Source: Acidobacteriota bacterium
GTDB lineage: Bacteria > Acidobacteriota > Polarisedimenticolia > Polarisedimenticolales > Polarisedimenticolaceae
Length of the DNA stretch: 64,000 nt
Assembly (NCBI GenBank): GCA_029861955.1
Contig: JAOTYK010000004.1
Location: forward strand, 85,351-149,350
Direction of reading: 5' to 3'
Shown here: piece by piece, positions 22,790 through 33,047 of the stretch
How the letters are laid out: every line of letters starts with the position of its first letter
How positions within the stretch are numbered: position 1 is the stretch's first letter
Notes under the pieces: generated by a model
Database searches by the model: none
What the model saw: only the letters and a program-made list of their open reading frames with translations
What the model was told of the DNA's origin: nothing
Program-made: the position numbers and the translations under genes

Positions 22790-25700
22790 TCAGGGAACGG
22801 CCACACACAGCGACGTGCTGTTGCGGGCCCCTTCGGGGGTGTTGTCCCCGAGCGGTCCGTTGTGCACCGCCGTGCTGGTACCGACCAGGATGAACACGAG
22901 ATCGTTGCCCGTGATCCCCGCACCTACGTCGTATCCCGTGATCTCGCGAGTCGCGCCGAGATCCGAGGTCACCACCGCACAGTCTTTACGACCGTTGGGG
23001 CCCTCGACATCGAACGGCGCGGCCGCCAGCGACGATGCCGAGTTGGAGACGAAGACGTTGTAGTCGAACACGCTACCCGCATCCTCGAACTCCAGATCCA
23101 CGATGTTGTTCACGGGTCCGGGGATGCGACTGACGAGCAGCGGAGACGAGCCGGGCTCGGAGACCGACGTCGCGCAGGAGGTCGGCAGACCGCTGTTGTC
23201 CGTCGTGTCACAAACCAGGTTCGACGCAAAGATCGTCGAGTGGATCACGTACTCGCCGGTGGACGGCGTCGTCATGTTGGCGACGCCGTCACAGTCGTTG
23301 CGGAACGACTGCACCGCCGCGGTCACCTGATCGACCTCGAGGTTGAAGTCCTCACCACTACAACAGACCGGGTCGCCACGGACGACAATCCAGTAGTTCT
23401 GACCGGCAGTGAAGCCCACCGGTGCGGGCAAGGGGAACTCGACCTGTCCGGCACCGTCGCCACTCGACAGGATACCGTCGGCCAGGATCGTGCCGAAGTC
23501 CGGCGCACCGGCCAGATCGGGATGCATGTACCAGTGGTTGGGCCACGGGCCACCGAAGTTGATCGAGTTGTCGATGCAGATCGCGGTCACTTCGTAATCG
23601 CCGACGATGCCGAAGTCCGACGCGTTCCACAGCTGACCCATGGCGCAGTCGGTGTTGCCGGCCATGCCGCCGTTGAACCACTCCGCCGTGTCGGCGGTGC
23701 CGTTGTCGTATTGGGCGTTGCCGCATACGGCGCGTGTCGCGTTTACCTGGGCGTCACCCGGAGTCCCGCGGGTCACCGAAACGACGCCTTCGGTTGAGGA
23801 GGCCTGAACGATGAAGCCCTCGGCACGATTGGTGTCCGACTCTTCGTCACCGGCCGGCGGCGAGATCGACATCGGGTCCTGACCCACGGTCGCTACCGGT
23901 CGGCTCGTCGTCGAGGCTTCGAGGACCCGACTGGAACTCCGCTGGATCGGTACCGAACCGAAGCGGGCGTCGGGATCTCGCGAGTCCTCGTCGCTGAAGG
24001 CCAGCTGGGCCGACGGCGGCGGAGGCGCGATGGGTCCACCCCCTAGGTCGATATCGAGGGTGAAGCTGGTGGTCAATCGACCATCGGCACCACAGATCTC
24101 GTCGGAGAGCACCGTGACACCGAAGGTCAGCGTGTCGGGATCGCCCATCGCGTCGCACTCATAAGCGGGGTCGACCTGGAAGCGGAACGGGCTACCCGGG
24201 TTGGATACCATCGCCCCGCCGAGGATCGTCCCGAAGTCGGCCGAGTCACGAATCAGACAGGAGACGGCCAGCGAATCGGTCTCGATGAAGACTGTCGCGT
24301 TGGTCAGCGTCGTCGCCGAGTCGTTGAACAGCTCCAACTCGAACGCGAAGTCCTCGTTGGTGTCCGGGTTGTTGTCGGCATCGCCGTTGTCCATCGTGAC
24401 CGTTCGCGATGCGATGCTGATGTTGGCCGATGGGTAGTCGGTCAGCGCCGACGTGACGTCGCTGCACGGCGAACCGGTGCCGTCATCCAGATCATCGTAG
24501 GTCGCAAGCAGCTGGTCCGCAGGCAACGCGAACACGACACCGTCACCCACCGACGATCCGGAGACCGTCGAAACGGCGACCGACCCGAGGAACAGTTCGG
24601 ACGCACCCTGTCTCGACAGGACGACGGCCTCGGAGTCCCCTCCACTGGTGGAGGTGACCGTCACCATTAACGAGCTGCCGATGGCATCGCCGTCGATGAC
24701 ACGGATCTCGACCGGTTCGTTCTGGCAGCTTGTCTGCAGCGTTCCGACCGAGAACGAAACCTGACCGCACTGACCGGAGACACCACAGTCTCCGGTGTTG
24801 GGACCGGCATGGAACTCTTCCCAGCCCAGTTCGGTGTTGTCGATGCCGAAGCCGTCGGTGGCCACGCCGTCGGCGATGCCGAACAGCTGCTCCTCGACGG
24901 CCAGCAGAGCGAAGTTGAGGGAATGATCGCCGGGCATCTCGATGTCGCCCGCCTGGCTCACACCGGCTGCGGCACTGCCGATGCAGATGGTCAGACGGTT
25001 TTCGGTCACGTCGGTGACCGGCTCACAGAACGCGGTGGCGGGGCTGACCGCGTTGGAGGCATCCCAGTCCCAGGCTCCCGGCGTCGGGTCGCAGCAGTCC
25101 AGGGCAGCCATCGAGAAGAAGGCCGCGGAGATGGGCCAGCCGGTGCCGTCGTTGTTTTGATCCAACGGAGTCGCTCCGTCGATGACCTGAGCGCCCTGAT
25201 AATCGTCATCCAGGAAGAGACCCCAGATCACATCGTCCTCTCCGGTCACCGAGGTCGACGTATCGAAGGAGAAGTAGGTCATGCCGTAACGCCACGGTTG
25301 TCCCGTGCCGCCGTCGGTCCCGGAGTTGATCAACGAGATCGGTGTCGTCGGCACCAGGGTGCCTGCGGAGTTGCCGGGGATCGACGTACCGCCACAGTTG
25401 GTCTGTTTGTACATGCCGGCAGACGCGTCGAAACAGGTTCCGACGGTGCGATCCTCGAAGCCACAACCGGGTTGGGACGATCGCTGCCAGCCAATGTCCG
25501 CGAAACCGTCGGCGGTCCACGCCAGGCTGGTCATGTCAGCCGCGGTGTGATTGAAGCAGACACCGTGCTGTTCAATGACATCGTCGGCGTTGACGATCGA
25601 GTTGACATCCGCCAGGACCAGCGGGTTCTGATAACCGTCGGCGGTCACCGTCACCTCGAGCGTGATCTCGGTCAGAGACGGACAGGTCTCGACCCGAACG

Positions 25701-28087
25701 CTCCAGTTACCGCTGGCCGTCTCGCCGGCGGGGATACTACCGATGTTCAACGGATTCTGACTGAGCACGCTCAGACACCCGGAGGGCGGTGAAACCGCGG
25801 TGTCGTCGAACTCGAGGATCACGTTGTCGACGGTGCGCAATTCGTTGTTGACGACCGTGTAGCTGAAGACCAGCAGTTCGTCGGTATCGGCGTAGGGCAG
25901 CCATTTCTCACCGGTGTTGACCAGCGGGTCCGCCGTCGTCCAGCTATCGCAACCACCGGAAAGGAACGCACCGCCCGTGGACGCGTCGAGCGTACAGACG
26001 ATCGGCGCCGTGTCGTTGTGAATGGTCTCGTAGGTGACGGTGATCGTGTCCCCTTCGGCCACACCCAGAACGCCGTTGTCGTTGGTCGTGTCGCCGATAG
26101 CCAGCGCGATCGATCCGGTCGTTCGCAGCGAGTCGACGGCGCTCAGTGAGACGACCTCCGAATCGGTGGAGCTGGTGACCGTCGCCGTGGCCGACTGAGT
26201 GTCGTCGATCACGTTGACGACCGCCAGGTCATCGCAACCATAGTTGGTGCGATCGAAGGCGACGGAGGTCGGCGGCGGACCGACGAAGAATTGACCCCAG
26301 ACCGTGGCCCAGGCGTCCTGCGTGGCACTGCCGAATTTGTTGTAGACCCAGAAACTGTTGTTCACGGGGTCGACGGCGATGCCGCTGTAGTCACCCCAGC
26401 GGTTGCCGTTGGTGTCTTCGTAGGTGTTCAGACCCACCTGCACGGCTTCCGAAGGCTGAACGACCCCGGGACCGTCGGTGGACTCATGGACGGTGTAATA
26501 GGCACCCGGATTGAGGGTCGTGCTGGAGGCCGAGAAGCCGATACCCACGTCGCCGTTGGCGTTCACCGCCAGTGCTGGGTAGAACGTGTTGGTTCCCACC
26601 CCAAGATCCTCGCCACCGACGTTGGCGCCGTTGGACGAAACCGGGTTCCCCGAGACCGTCGTATCGATTTCGGCCCAACGAGCGGTCGGTTGACCGGCAT
26701 CGGGGCTCGGGTTCGACGGATTGACCAGCAAGGCCAGGTGAAGTCGATCGTCCCGCCAGTCGGCATCGAAGACGGAACGATTGATCGTATCCAGCAATCC
26801 GGCGCCGCCGGGTTGCTCCGCTCCGGGCATCAAGGCACCGGTGTTGTCGACGGCACCGATGTTGACATAATCCTGAAGCAGGATGTACTGACCCGGGTTC
26901 ATCGGATCGTCCAGCAGCTCGTAAAGGTTGACGAACGCGCTGCCGGCGCTGTTGAGTCCGGTATAGGCGGTGAAGTAGTTCCGGTTGTCCGCGTCAGGAT
27001 GGACACCGAACTGATGGGCCGGCTGGATGGTGAAGTTTCGAGATTCCGGCACGACGGAGGGGACGATGACATCGGCCGTCAGTTCCGCGCCGTTGCTGGT
27101 GCCGTCGTAGAGCCCACCGGTCAGCCCCTTATCGATCACGTAGATCAGGCTATTCCTGAAGTTTGTCGTGCCGAACTGGTTGGCGGTCACGAAGATTGCC
27201 GCCTCGTCCATACCCAGACCCGGGTAGTCCGCGGCGGTCGCCTCGCCGGCCAGCATGATGGACGCATCGACCCACGACAGGTACCAGGTCCCGTTGGGGT
27301 CAGAGTCGTCGGAGACGCCGATGAGGATCCGCGCGTCGGCGGTCGCATTGGGCACCTCGAGGAGGATGATCACGAACCGATCCTCGTACTGGTCATACAG
27401 GACCTTGGGGTCGGTGATGATGTTGTTGGTGTTTGCGATCACGGGATTGAAGAAGGTGATCAGGGAGCCGGTCGAAGTGACCGCGCCGGTGCTCTTCTCG
27501 TGGAATCGAAAGTTGGTGTTGACCACGTTAACGACGTGGACCGGCCCGGCGGCGCCGTGGGGATCCGCCGGGGCAAAACCGGAATTGAAGATCGTGGTCG
27601 ACAAGAACGTGATCAACGGCGCGCGACCGGTACCCTCGTTCTCGCTGAACTGTCCGGGGAGCGCCAGTGCCTCTGCTCCGTCATCGAACGAGACGTGGGG
27701 CTTCGGCTTACGAGGAAACTTCTTGGTCTTGGGGACGAAGATGGAGGTTAACTCCTTATCCAGCCGCTTGGCGTTCTCCGTCTGGATGTGGGTGACGACC
27801 GGCATGTTGCGTCGACTGGGGACGACCTTGAAGTCGAGTCCCTGAAGTTGCTCGGTCGGGATGTGACTGCGGGCGACCACGTCGGGTAGCACGACGTCAC
27901 GCGCCTGTTCTTCGCTCTCCGTGTCTGCCGCTTCGACCACGGCCTGCGGTGTCGGTTCGACGGCTGTCGGTTCGACGACCGCTGTCGCCTTGGTTTCCGG
28001 AGTCGGTGTTTGCGGCAGCAGGACCACGATCAGCCCAAAGAGCAATGCCGTGGATCCCAGCAGCCAGAGTACGCGTCCCGTCTTCAT
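22790..28087 (-). CDS. Very large secreted protein with propeller-like head
   Basis: A protein of 1765 residues. The N-terminal signal/anchor is LWLLGSTALLFGLIVVLLPQ, followed by a Thr/Pro/Glu-rich spacer. Residues about 150-620 form a repeat-rich region (DPHGAAGPVHVVNVVNTNFR ... DPKVLYDQYEDRFVIILLE ... YPGLGMDEAAIFVTANQF), similar in style to exported propeller proteins. Residues about 630-1400 hold several immunoglobulin-like beta domains (TVTVTSSTDSEVVSLSAVD; NAGTGEK-like NTGEKWLPY segments). Near residues 1530-1680 there is another beta module (YNNGTADTAEWFNGG is disrupted here as YDNGTADTAEWFNGG), ending in a hydrophobic strand. No protease triad was recognised. A GGGGAAATCC site precedes the ATG, and the gene has a strong terminator. 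A surface or secreted scaffold role is inferred. Confidence 0.82.
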   Translation of the reverse strand: MKTGRVLWLLGSTALLFGLIVVLLPQTPTPETKATAVVEPTAVEPTPQAVVEAADTESEEQARDVVLPDVVARSHIPTEQLQGLDFKVVPSRRNMPVVTHIQTENAKRLDKELTSIFVPKTKKFPRKPKPHVSFDDGAEALALPGQFSENEGTGRAPLITFLSTTIFNSGFAPADPHGAAGPVHVVNVVNTNFRFHEKSTGAVTSTGSLITFFNPVIANTNNIITDPKVLYDQYEDRFVIILLEVPNATADARILIGVSDDSDPNGTWYLSWVDASIMLAGEATAADYPGLGMDEAAIFVTANQFGTTNFRNSLIYVIDKGLTGGLYDGTSNGAELTADVIVPSVVPESRNFTIQPAHQFGVHPDADNRNYFTAYTGLNSAGSAFVNLYELLDDPMNPGQYILLQDYVNIGAVDNTGALMPGAEQPGGAGLLDTINRSVFDADWRDDRLHLALLVNPSNPSPDAGQPTARWAEIDTTVSGNPVSSNGANVGGEDLGVGTNTFYPALAVNANGDVGIGFSASSTTLNPGAYYTVHESTDGPGVVQPSEAVQVGLNTYEDTNGNRWGDYSGIAVDPVNNSFWVYNKFGSATQDAWATVWGQFFVGPPPTSVAFDRTNYGCDDLAVVNVIDDTQSATATVTSSTDSEVVSLSAVDSLRTTGSIALAIGDTTNDNGVLGVAEGDTITVTYETIHNDTAPIVCTLDASTGGAFLSGGCDSWTTADPLVNTGEKWLPYADTDELLVFSYTVVNNELRTVDNVILEFDDTAVSPPSGCLSVLSQNPLNIGSIPAGETASGNWSVRVETCPSLTEITLEVTVTADGYQNPLVLADVNSIVNADDVIEQHGVCFNHTAADMTSLAWTADGFADIGWQRSSQPGCGFEDRTVGTCFDASAGMYKQTNCGGTSIPGNSAGTLVPTTPISLINSGTDGGTGQPWRYGMTYFSFDTSTSVTGEDDVIWGLFLDDDYQGAQVIDGATPLDQNNDGTGWPISAAFFSMAALDCCDPTPGAWDWDASNAVSPATAFCEPVTDVTENRLTICIGSAAAGVSQAGDIEMPGDHSLNFALLAVEEQLFGIADGVATDGFGIDNTELGWEEFHAGPNTGDCGVSGQCGQVSFSVGTLQTSCQNEPVEIRVIDGDAIGSSLMVTVTSTSGGDSEAVVLSRQGASELFLGSVAVSTVSGSSVGDGVVFALPADQLLATYDDLDDGTGSPCSDVTSALTDYPSANISIASRTVTMDNGDADNNPDTNEDFAFELELFNDSATTLTNATVFIETDSLAVSCLIRDSADFGTILGGAMVSNPGSPFRFQVDPAYECDAMGDPDTLTFGVTVLSDEICGADGRLTTSFTLDIDLGGGPIAPPPPSAQLAFSDEDSRDPDARFGSVPIQRSSSRVLEASTTSRPVATVGQDPMSISPPAGDEESDTNRAEGFIVQASSTEGVVSVTRGTPGDAQVNATRAVCGNAQYDNGTADTAEWFNGGMAGNTDCAMGQLWNASDFGIVGDYEVTAICIDNSINFGGPWPNHWYMHPDLAGAPDFGTILADGILSSGDGAGQVEFPLPAPVGFTAGQNYWIVVRGDPVCCSGEDFNLEVDQVTAAVQSFRNDCDGVANMTTPSTGEYVIHSTIFASNLVCDTTDNSGLPTSCATSVSEPGSSPLLVSRIPGPVNNIVDLEFEDAGSVFDYNVFVSNSASSLAAAPFDVEGPNGRKDCAVVTSDLGATREITGYDVGAGITGNDLVFILVGTSTAVHNGPLGDNTPEGARNSTSLCVAVP

Positions 28088-28262
28088 GGATTTCCCCTTC
28101 GTCGGACCGATGGCGGGTCCAGACTCCCTGGAGGCACATTAAATCGAAGGCCAACCCACCCGACGGGCAGCCTCTTGATAAGTTGTCCTCATTCATTTAC
28201 GCGAGAAAGTGGCCCAGATCAACCGCCACAACCGGGTTCCGGGGGATTCCCCCGCTAGATAG

Positions 28263-28339
28263 TGGTCGGGGCGGCAGGATTCGAACCTGCGACCCTCTGC
28301 TCCCAAAGCAGATGCGCTACCTGGCTGCGCTACGCCCCG
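28263..28339 (-). tRNA. tRNA-Pro (UGG), CCA encoded
   Basis: The acceptor CGGGGCG pairs with CGCCCCG. The anticodon stem TCTGC/GCAGA encloses TTTGGGA, giving UGG. The T-arm is GCAGG-TTCGAAT-CCTGC, and A73-CCA is encoded. No partial copy was seen elsewhere in the window. Confidence 0.97.
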
Positions 28340-28414
28340 ACGTGGCACGCATGGTAGGAGGGGCGGGACGTACGGTCAAATCTTGCTATTCTGGAGTGGA
28401 CGGGAGCGGAAACC

Positions 28415-28963
28415 ATGAATAGACCCAGGCATTTTCGATTACGGACGATCCTGGCGCTGTCGCTGGCCCAATTCTGCGTCGCCGGCGTTGCCTTAGGCCA
28501 GCAGACCGATCCGTCCCCCCTGGACGTGTCACCGGTCAAGATCGCCGGCCACTACGAGATCGACTGGAAGATCACCGAGCGAGGGATCCGCCAACTCATC
28601 ATTCGAGATGCCCGCGCCCAGGGTCAGCGGGACAACGCGACACCCGAGACCATCGAGCGGATCGTCCGCGGCCCGCAGGTCGACGCCATTGTCCTCCGAT
28701 TCCTGACGGCGACTCAGGAAGAGTATGAAGGGGTCAGCCTCGACCTGTTCGAGGACGGTCTGTTCGTCAATAGCGCCGAGGGGCTGGGTCAGTGGGCGAT
28801 CCACGAGTCCGGCTCCATGATGGTCAACATCGAGGATCAGAAGGAGGATCAGAAGACCGCCTGGAGGTTTGACGGCCGATCGATCCGATTCCAGGTGGAC
28901 GCCGACGTCATCGCCTACGATCTGTTCTTCCGCAAGACCGGGGCCCCGAGGGATCTGCCGTGA
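28415..28963 (+). CDS. Exported protein of unknown function
   Basis: A protein of 182 residues with a signal peptide ([20 protein letters not shown]). The mature part has no recognised domain. It contains a helical, charged stretch ([20 protein letters not shown]) and a C-terminal beta-like part that resembles a small ligand or stress-response fold ([20 protein letters not shown]). The gene overlaps the start of ychF by 4 nt (GTGA), so they are translationally coupled. GGGAGCGG precedes the ATG. Confidence 0.65.
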   Translation: MNRPRHFRLRTILALSLAQFCVAGVALGQQTDPSPLDVSPVKIAGHYEIDWKITERGIRQLIIRDARAQGQRDNATPETIERIVRGPQVDAIVLRFLTATQEEYEGVSLDLFEDGLFVNSAEGLGQWAIHESGSMMVNIEDQKEDQKTAWRFDGRSIRFQVDADVIAYDLFFRKTGAPRDLP

Positions 28964-30036
28964 AAATCGGTCTAGCCGGCTTCCCGTTAACCGGGAAGTC
29001 CACGTTGTTTCAGTTGTTGACCGGCCTGGAACCGGCGGCCCACGGCGGCCGCGGCGAGGCGCAACAGGGCGTGACGCGGGTCCCGGACCCCCGCCTGAAC
29101 CGGCTGAGCGAGATGTACTCGCCTAAGAAGACCACGCCGGCCACGGTGACCTACCTGGATCTGGCCGGGGTCGAGAAGGGACAGGCCGCCAAGACCCTAC
29201 CCCTGGACGCGCTGCGGACCGTCGACGCCCTGGCCCATGTGGTCCGCGGCTTCGAGGACGAATCGATCCCCCACTCCGAGGGCCCCATCGATCCGGCGCG
29301 GGACGTGGCCGCCATGGAGACCGAGCTGATCCTCGCCGACCTGATCGTCGCGGAGCGACGGGTCGAGAAGCTGGATCTGCTGGTCAAGAAGACCGCCAAG
29401 GAAGAAGAGAAGAAGGAGTTGGCGATCTTCCGCAAGGTGCTGGCCCACCTCGAAGAAGAGAAGCCGTTGCGTAACGGCGACTGGAACGAGACCGAGCTGA
29501 GACTGCTGCGGGGCTACACGTTCCTCTCCCTGAAGCCGCTGCTGGTGGTCATCAACGCCGGCGAGGACGATGCGCAGAAACTCCACGAGGGAGCCGCCTC
29601 GTTCAACCTCGAGGCCGTCGACGCTCAGGATCGGACCGCCGTGGTCGCCATGTCGGCCAAACTCGAGGCGGAGATCGCACAACTCGACGGGGACGATGCG
29701 GCCGTCTTCATGGAAGAGATGGGCATCCGCGAACCGGCGCTGGATCGGATGATCCGAGCGTCCTATGCGTTGCTGGATCGAGTCTCCTTCTTCACCGTCG
29801 GCGAAGACGAGTGTCGAGCCTGGACCATCGGACGGGACACCGACGCGCGGAAGGCCGCCGGTGTGATCCACAGCGATATCGAGCGAGGTTTCATCCGCGC
29901 CGAGTTGGTGGCCTACAAGGATCTCGACGCCAACGGGAGCTGGAGCGCCTGCCGCGACGACGGCACGCTTCGACTCGAGGGCAAGGAATACCCGATGCAG
30001 GACGGCGATGTGGTCAACTTCCGCTTCAACGTCTAG
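28960..30036 (+). CDS. ychF: YchF/Ola1-type P-loop ATPase/GTPase
   Basis: A protein of 358 residues, near the usual YchF length. G1 is GFPLTGKSTLF and G3 is DLAGVEKG. The G4 site reads NAGE instead of NKxD, as expected for a family that prefers ATP. A helical coiled-coil arm follows (residues about 120-185). The C-terminus is a TGS domain (FIRAELVAYKDL ... RLEGKEYPMQDGDVVNFRFNV). YchF binds ribosomes and is linked to translation and oxidative-stress control. The GTG start overlaps the upstream stop by 4 nt, and the 3' end overlaps selA by 11 nt. Confidence 0.93.
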   Translation: MKIGLAGFPLTGKSTLFQLLTGLEPAAHGGRGEAQQGVTRVPDPRLNRLSEMYSPKKTTPATVTYLDLAGVEKGQAAKTLPLDALRTVDALAHVVRGFEDESIPHSEGPIDPARDVAAMETELILADLIVAERRVEKLDLLVKKTAKEEEKKELAIFRKVLAHLEEEKPLRNGDWNETELRLLRGYTFLSLKPLLVVINAGEDDAQKLHEGAASFNLEAVDAQDRTAVVAMSAKLEAEIAQLDGDDAAVFMEEMGIREPALDRMIRASYALLDRVSFFTVGEDECRAWTIGRDTDARKAAGVIHSDIERGFIRAELVAYKDLDANGSWSACRDDGTLRLEGKEYPMQDGDVVNFRFNV

Positions 30037-31474
30037 CGAGCGGTTGCGACAGGACCTCCCCCAGTCGACGTCCGATCTGATCGTCAGACTCCGCCGGAAC
30101 CGTTCGCAGGTCGAGCAATAGACTACCGTCGTGGACTCTACCGATGACCGGCGGCGTACCGTCGCGCAGCCTTCCCTGTAACTCTCCGCAGTCCCGTCCG
30201 TCGACGGAGACTCGCAGAAGACGGGTGCCGATCTCCCCGCGAGGTGACGACCCCCCACCGGTCCGCGAGACACCGCTGACGACCGCCAGCCGATAGGACG
30301 GATCGATTCGGTCCTTGAGCGAATCCGCGATCGTTCTGGCCCGACGTCCGATGGCGGTCGCCTTCAATTTCATCATCCGTAGCGTCGGCACCTCGTCCCA
30401 CGCCCGCCCCGACGCGTAGGCCAGCAGCGTCTCGTGGAGCGCGGAGATCAGGATCCGATCCAGACGACAGACCCGGGCCAAGGGGTCTTTCTTGACCTTC
30501 GCGATGACCTCGGGCCTTCCGACCAGGAAACCGGCCTGGGGCCCACCCAGAAGTTTGTCGCCGCTGAAGGTGACGAGATCGGCGCCGGCCTTGAGGATCT
30601 CGGCGATCGGTGTCTCGTCCCGGATCCCCACATCCTGCAGGTCGACCAGGTCGCCACTCCCCCAGTCCACCAGCAGCGGGATCTCGTGCTTCGCGGCGAG
30701 TGCCGACAACGACGCCACGCCGACCTCGGCGGCGAAGCCGACGATGCGGAAGTTGCTGGTGTGGACCTTCATCAGCAGCCCGGTCCGTTTCCCGATCGCC
30801 GCCGCGTAGTCCCCGCGACGACTCCGGTTGGTGGTCCCCACCTCCACGAGTCGTGCGCCGGAGAGCCGCATGATGTCCGGGACCCGGAACGACCCGCCGA
30901 TCTCGACCAACTCGCCGCGGGAGACGATCGCCTCCTTCCCACGACAGAGGGCATGCAGGGCCAACATCGTCGCCGCCGCGTTGTTGTTGACGACGTGGAA
31001 GTCGTAACCGGGAAACAGCAGCTCCATCAGGGGGCGCAGCGGTGCCATCCGATCGCCTCGGCCTCCGGCCTCGACGTCGTACTCCAGGTCGACGTAGTGA
31101 CTCAGGGATGCGGCGACCCTCTTGGCCGCTGCCTCGGAGAGCACGGAACGACCGAGGTTGGTGTGGACGATCACGCCGGTCGCATTGAGGAGCGGTTTCG
31201 GCTGCGGCTCGGCCTGTCGCTGGGCCCAGGCCTCGGCTGCGGCCAGGATCGTCGTCGGCTTCAACTCCGAGGGGTCGATCCGACCGTCACCGCGGAGCCG
31301 GCGTCGTCGCTCATCGAGGACGGTCCGAAGGCTCTCCCGTGCCCAATCCGGGCCAAAAACCCGCCGAAGCCGCCTCCCCCGTCGATGCTCCAGGAGTTCC
31401 GAGACCGCCGGTAGACGCCCCGGGCCGTCGGCCCGTACCTTAGACTGGTTCCGTTGTCCCCGTTTCTTTTGCAT
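30026..31474 (-). CDS. selA: L-seryl-tRNA(Sec) selenium transferase
   Basis: A protein of 482 residues, typical SelA size. An N-terminal helical domain (LPAVSELLEHRRGRRLRRVF) is followed by LNATGVIVHTNLGRSVLS. The PLP-fold core contains GKEAIVSRGELVEIGGSFRV and LVTFSGDKLLGGPQAGFLVG, where the Lys of SGDKLLGGPQ forms the Schiff base. The enzyme converts Ser-tRNA(Sec) to Sec-tRNA(Sec) using selenophosphate, so the organism should make selenoproteins. No selB, selD or tRNA-Sec is visible in the window, and no selB is adjacent as in common selAB operons. It is convergent with ychF. Confidence 0.95.
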   Translation of the reverse strand: MQKKRGQRNQSKVRADGPGRLPAVSELLEHRRGRRLRRVFGPDWARESLRTVLDERRRRLRGDGRIDPSELKPTTILAAAEAWAQRQAEPQPKPLLNATGVIVHTNLGRSVLSEAAAKRVAASLSHYVDLEYDVEAGGRGDRMAPLRPLMELLFPGYDFHVVNNNAAATMLALHALCRGKEAIVSRGELVEIGGSFRVPDIMRLSGARLVEVGTTNRSRRGDYAAAIGKRTGLLMKVHTSNFRIVGFAAEVGVASLSALAAKHEIPLLVDWGSGDLVDLQDVGIRDETPIAEILKAGADLVTFSGDKLLGGPQAGFLVGRPEVIAKVKKDPLARVCRLDRILISALHETLLAYASGRAWDEVPTLRMMKLKATAIGRRARTIADSLKDRIDPSYRLAVVSGVSRTGGGSSPRGEIGTRLLRVSVDGRDCGELQGRLRDGTPPVIGRVHDGSLLLDLRTVPAESDDQIGRRLGEVLSQPLARR

Positions 31475-31529
31475 CCGTGGGCCAGGATCCCTAGATTTGA
31501 ACGTGGGATGGGAACATCAGGGATGAACG

Positions 31530-32123
31530 ATGGCTGAGAAAACTGAAGCCGAGGCCCAGCTCGAGGCCGACATCCATACCCTTGAGGTCGGCACCCGGCA
31601 GCTGAAGGTCCAGTACGACATGTTCTTCGTCGGGGCGCGCAAGATCCCGCCGCGAGAGCTGCGGGCCCAACTCGAACGTCTGATCCGTCGCAATATCGAC
31701 ACGTCTCACGCCAACTACGCCCAGCGGTTTCATCTGACTACGGCCGTCAGCCGCTTCAACAGTCTATCCGAACTCTGGGACAAGACGATACGTGGACGAG
31801 AACAGGGCTACCTTGAAAACGGTCGGATCGTGGATCCCCGTTCGCAGGCGACCCAGCCCTCGACGCCTGCCGCGGCAGATGGCACCCTGGCTCGATGTCG
31901 GGTCACGGACGCCCACGCCGACGCCGCTCGATTAAAGGATCTCTACCAATCGTTCGTGGCCGCCCATGAAAAGGGGACCCGGACACCGAGTTTCGAAAAA
32001 TTCATCCTGGGCGTTGAAGCCCAATCCAGTCGGATCCGAAAAAAATCCGGTTGTGAGGAAATTGAGTTGCGCGTGGTGGCCAAGGACGGCAAGGTCCAGT
32101 TGAAGGCTCGCCCCGGTCGCTAG
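31530..32123 (+). CDS. MXAN_5187-C-like domain protein
   Basis: A protein of 197 residues, with no signal peptide or membrane segment. The N-terminal part is helical and charged (LEADIHTLEVGTRQLKVQYD), followed by FFVGARKIPPRELRAQLERL and HANYAQRFHLTTAVSRFNSL. The last two segments resemble the domain named after the C-terminus of Myxococcus MXAN_5187. No molecular function is known to me. It is the first of four consecutive plus-strand genes ending in purH. The C-terminus has a separate short basic module (VELRVVAKDGKVQLKARPGR-like). Confidence 0.6.
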   Translation: MAEKTEAEAQLEADIHTLEVGTRQLKVQYDMFFVGARKIPPRELRAQLERLIRRNIDTSHANYAQRFHLTTAVSRFNSLSELWDKTIRGREQGYLENGRIVDPRSQATQPSTPAAADGTLARCRVTDAHADAARLKDLYQSFVAAHEKGTRTPSFEKFILGVEAQSSRIRKKSGCEEIELRVVAKDGKVQLKARPGR

Positions 32124-32147
32124 AGCGGACTGACCGCACGGAGTACG

Positions 32148-33035
32148 GTGATGAGGTTGTCGAGGTTATGGCTTTTGATCCTTGTGGTGGCTGTCGCAGC
32201 ACCGATCGCCGCCCAGGAGGGCTCGGAGAACGGTGACAAGCGCGCCGCCAAGGAAAAGGCCCGACAGGAGCGAATCGCCGAATACGAGCGCAAGCGGGAA
32301 GAGCGCCGGGCCGCCCGCCAGACACGCCGCGAATCGGAGGAGGCCGCCAAGGCGGCTACCGAGCGGGCCCACGATCCGACCGACCTCTCCCCCGCCGAAG
32401 CCCAGGCGGTCGAGTCCGCCCGCACCGACGAGGTCGTCGTCAAGAAGCCGAGTCGTGCGGAGCGTCGCGCCGCACAGGGTGCCGTGCGACTCCCCCGCGA
32501 GCTGGCGCGGGCCCAGGGCTTCGTCCGTCAGAGTGTGCTGGCCCGTGACCCATCCGTGCTGGCCTACCTGGATCTCGTCGATACCGGCGAGGCCAGCGCC
32601 CAGCAGCTGGGTGCCTTCGGAAACTTCCTCGGCCAGAACGGATTCCTGGATCTGGCACTGACCTACTACGGCACCGCGCTCTCCGTGGACGATTCGGATT
32701 CGCTGCTCTGGCTCAACGTCGGCACGCTCCATCGTCAGGCCGGAGAGATCGATCGCGCGGCGGCCGCCTATACCCGTGCGCTGCGCCTGAACCCCAACAA
32801 CGCCTTCGCCCACTACAACCTGGGTGCGACGCTGGACGGTCTCGGCAAGTATGAGGATGCGCTGGAGGAGTACCGGATCGCCCTCACGCTGGACCCCTCC
32901 CTCGGGGACCCGAAGACCAACCCCCAGGCGGCCAACAACGACCGCCTGACCGCCGTCAAACTGATGCTTTACCAGGGTCAGACCGGGTCGATGGGACTCC
33001 CCCTCGTGGAGCTGCCCGAAGGGAAGACCCCGTAG
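32148..33035 (+). CDS. Exported TPR-repeat protein
   Basis: A protein of 295 residues. A signal peptide (LWLLILVVAVAAPIAAQE) is followed by a highly charged Ala/Arg/Glu helical segment (residues about 25-110). From about residue 145 there are two to three TPR units (DLALTYYGTALSVDDSDSLL, DRAAAAYTRALRLNPNNAFA and YEDALEEYRIALTLDPSLGD). It probably acts as a protein-interaction scaffold in the periplasm. It starts 24 nt after the upstream stop and is likely co-transcribed with it. Confidence 0.75.
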   Translation: MMRLSRLWLLILVVAVAAPIAAQEGSENGDKRAAKEKARQERIAEYERKREERRAARQTRRESEEAAKAATERAHDPTDLSPAEAQAVESARTDEVVVKKPSRAERRAAQGAVRLPRELARAQGFVRQSVLARDPSVLAYLDLVDTGEASAQQLGAFGNFLGQNGFLDLALTYYGTALSVDDSDSLLWLNVGTLHRQAGEIDRAAAAYTRALRLNPNNAFAHYNLGATLDGLGKYEDALEEYRIALTLDPSLGDPKTNPQAANNDRLTAVKLMLYQGQTGSMGLPLVELPEGKTP

Positions 33036-33047
33036 CCGACGACGACG

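Noticed and set aside
28263..28339. tRNA-Pro as a third integration site
   Set aside because: No partial tRNA-Pro copy or integrase relic was found around it.
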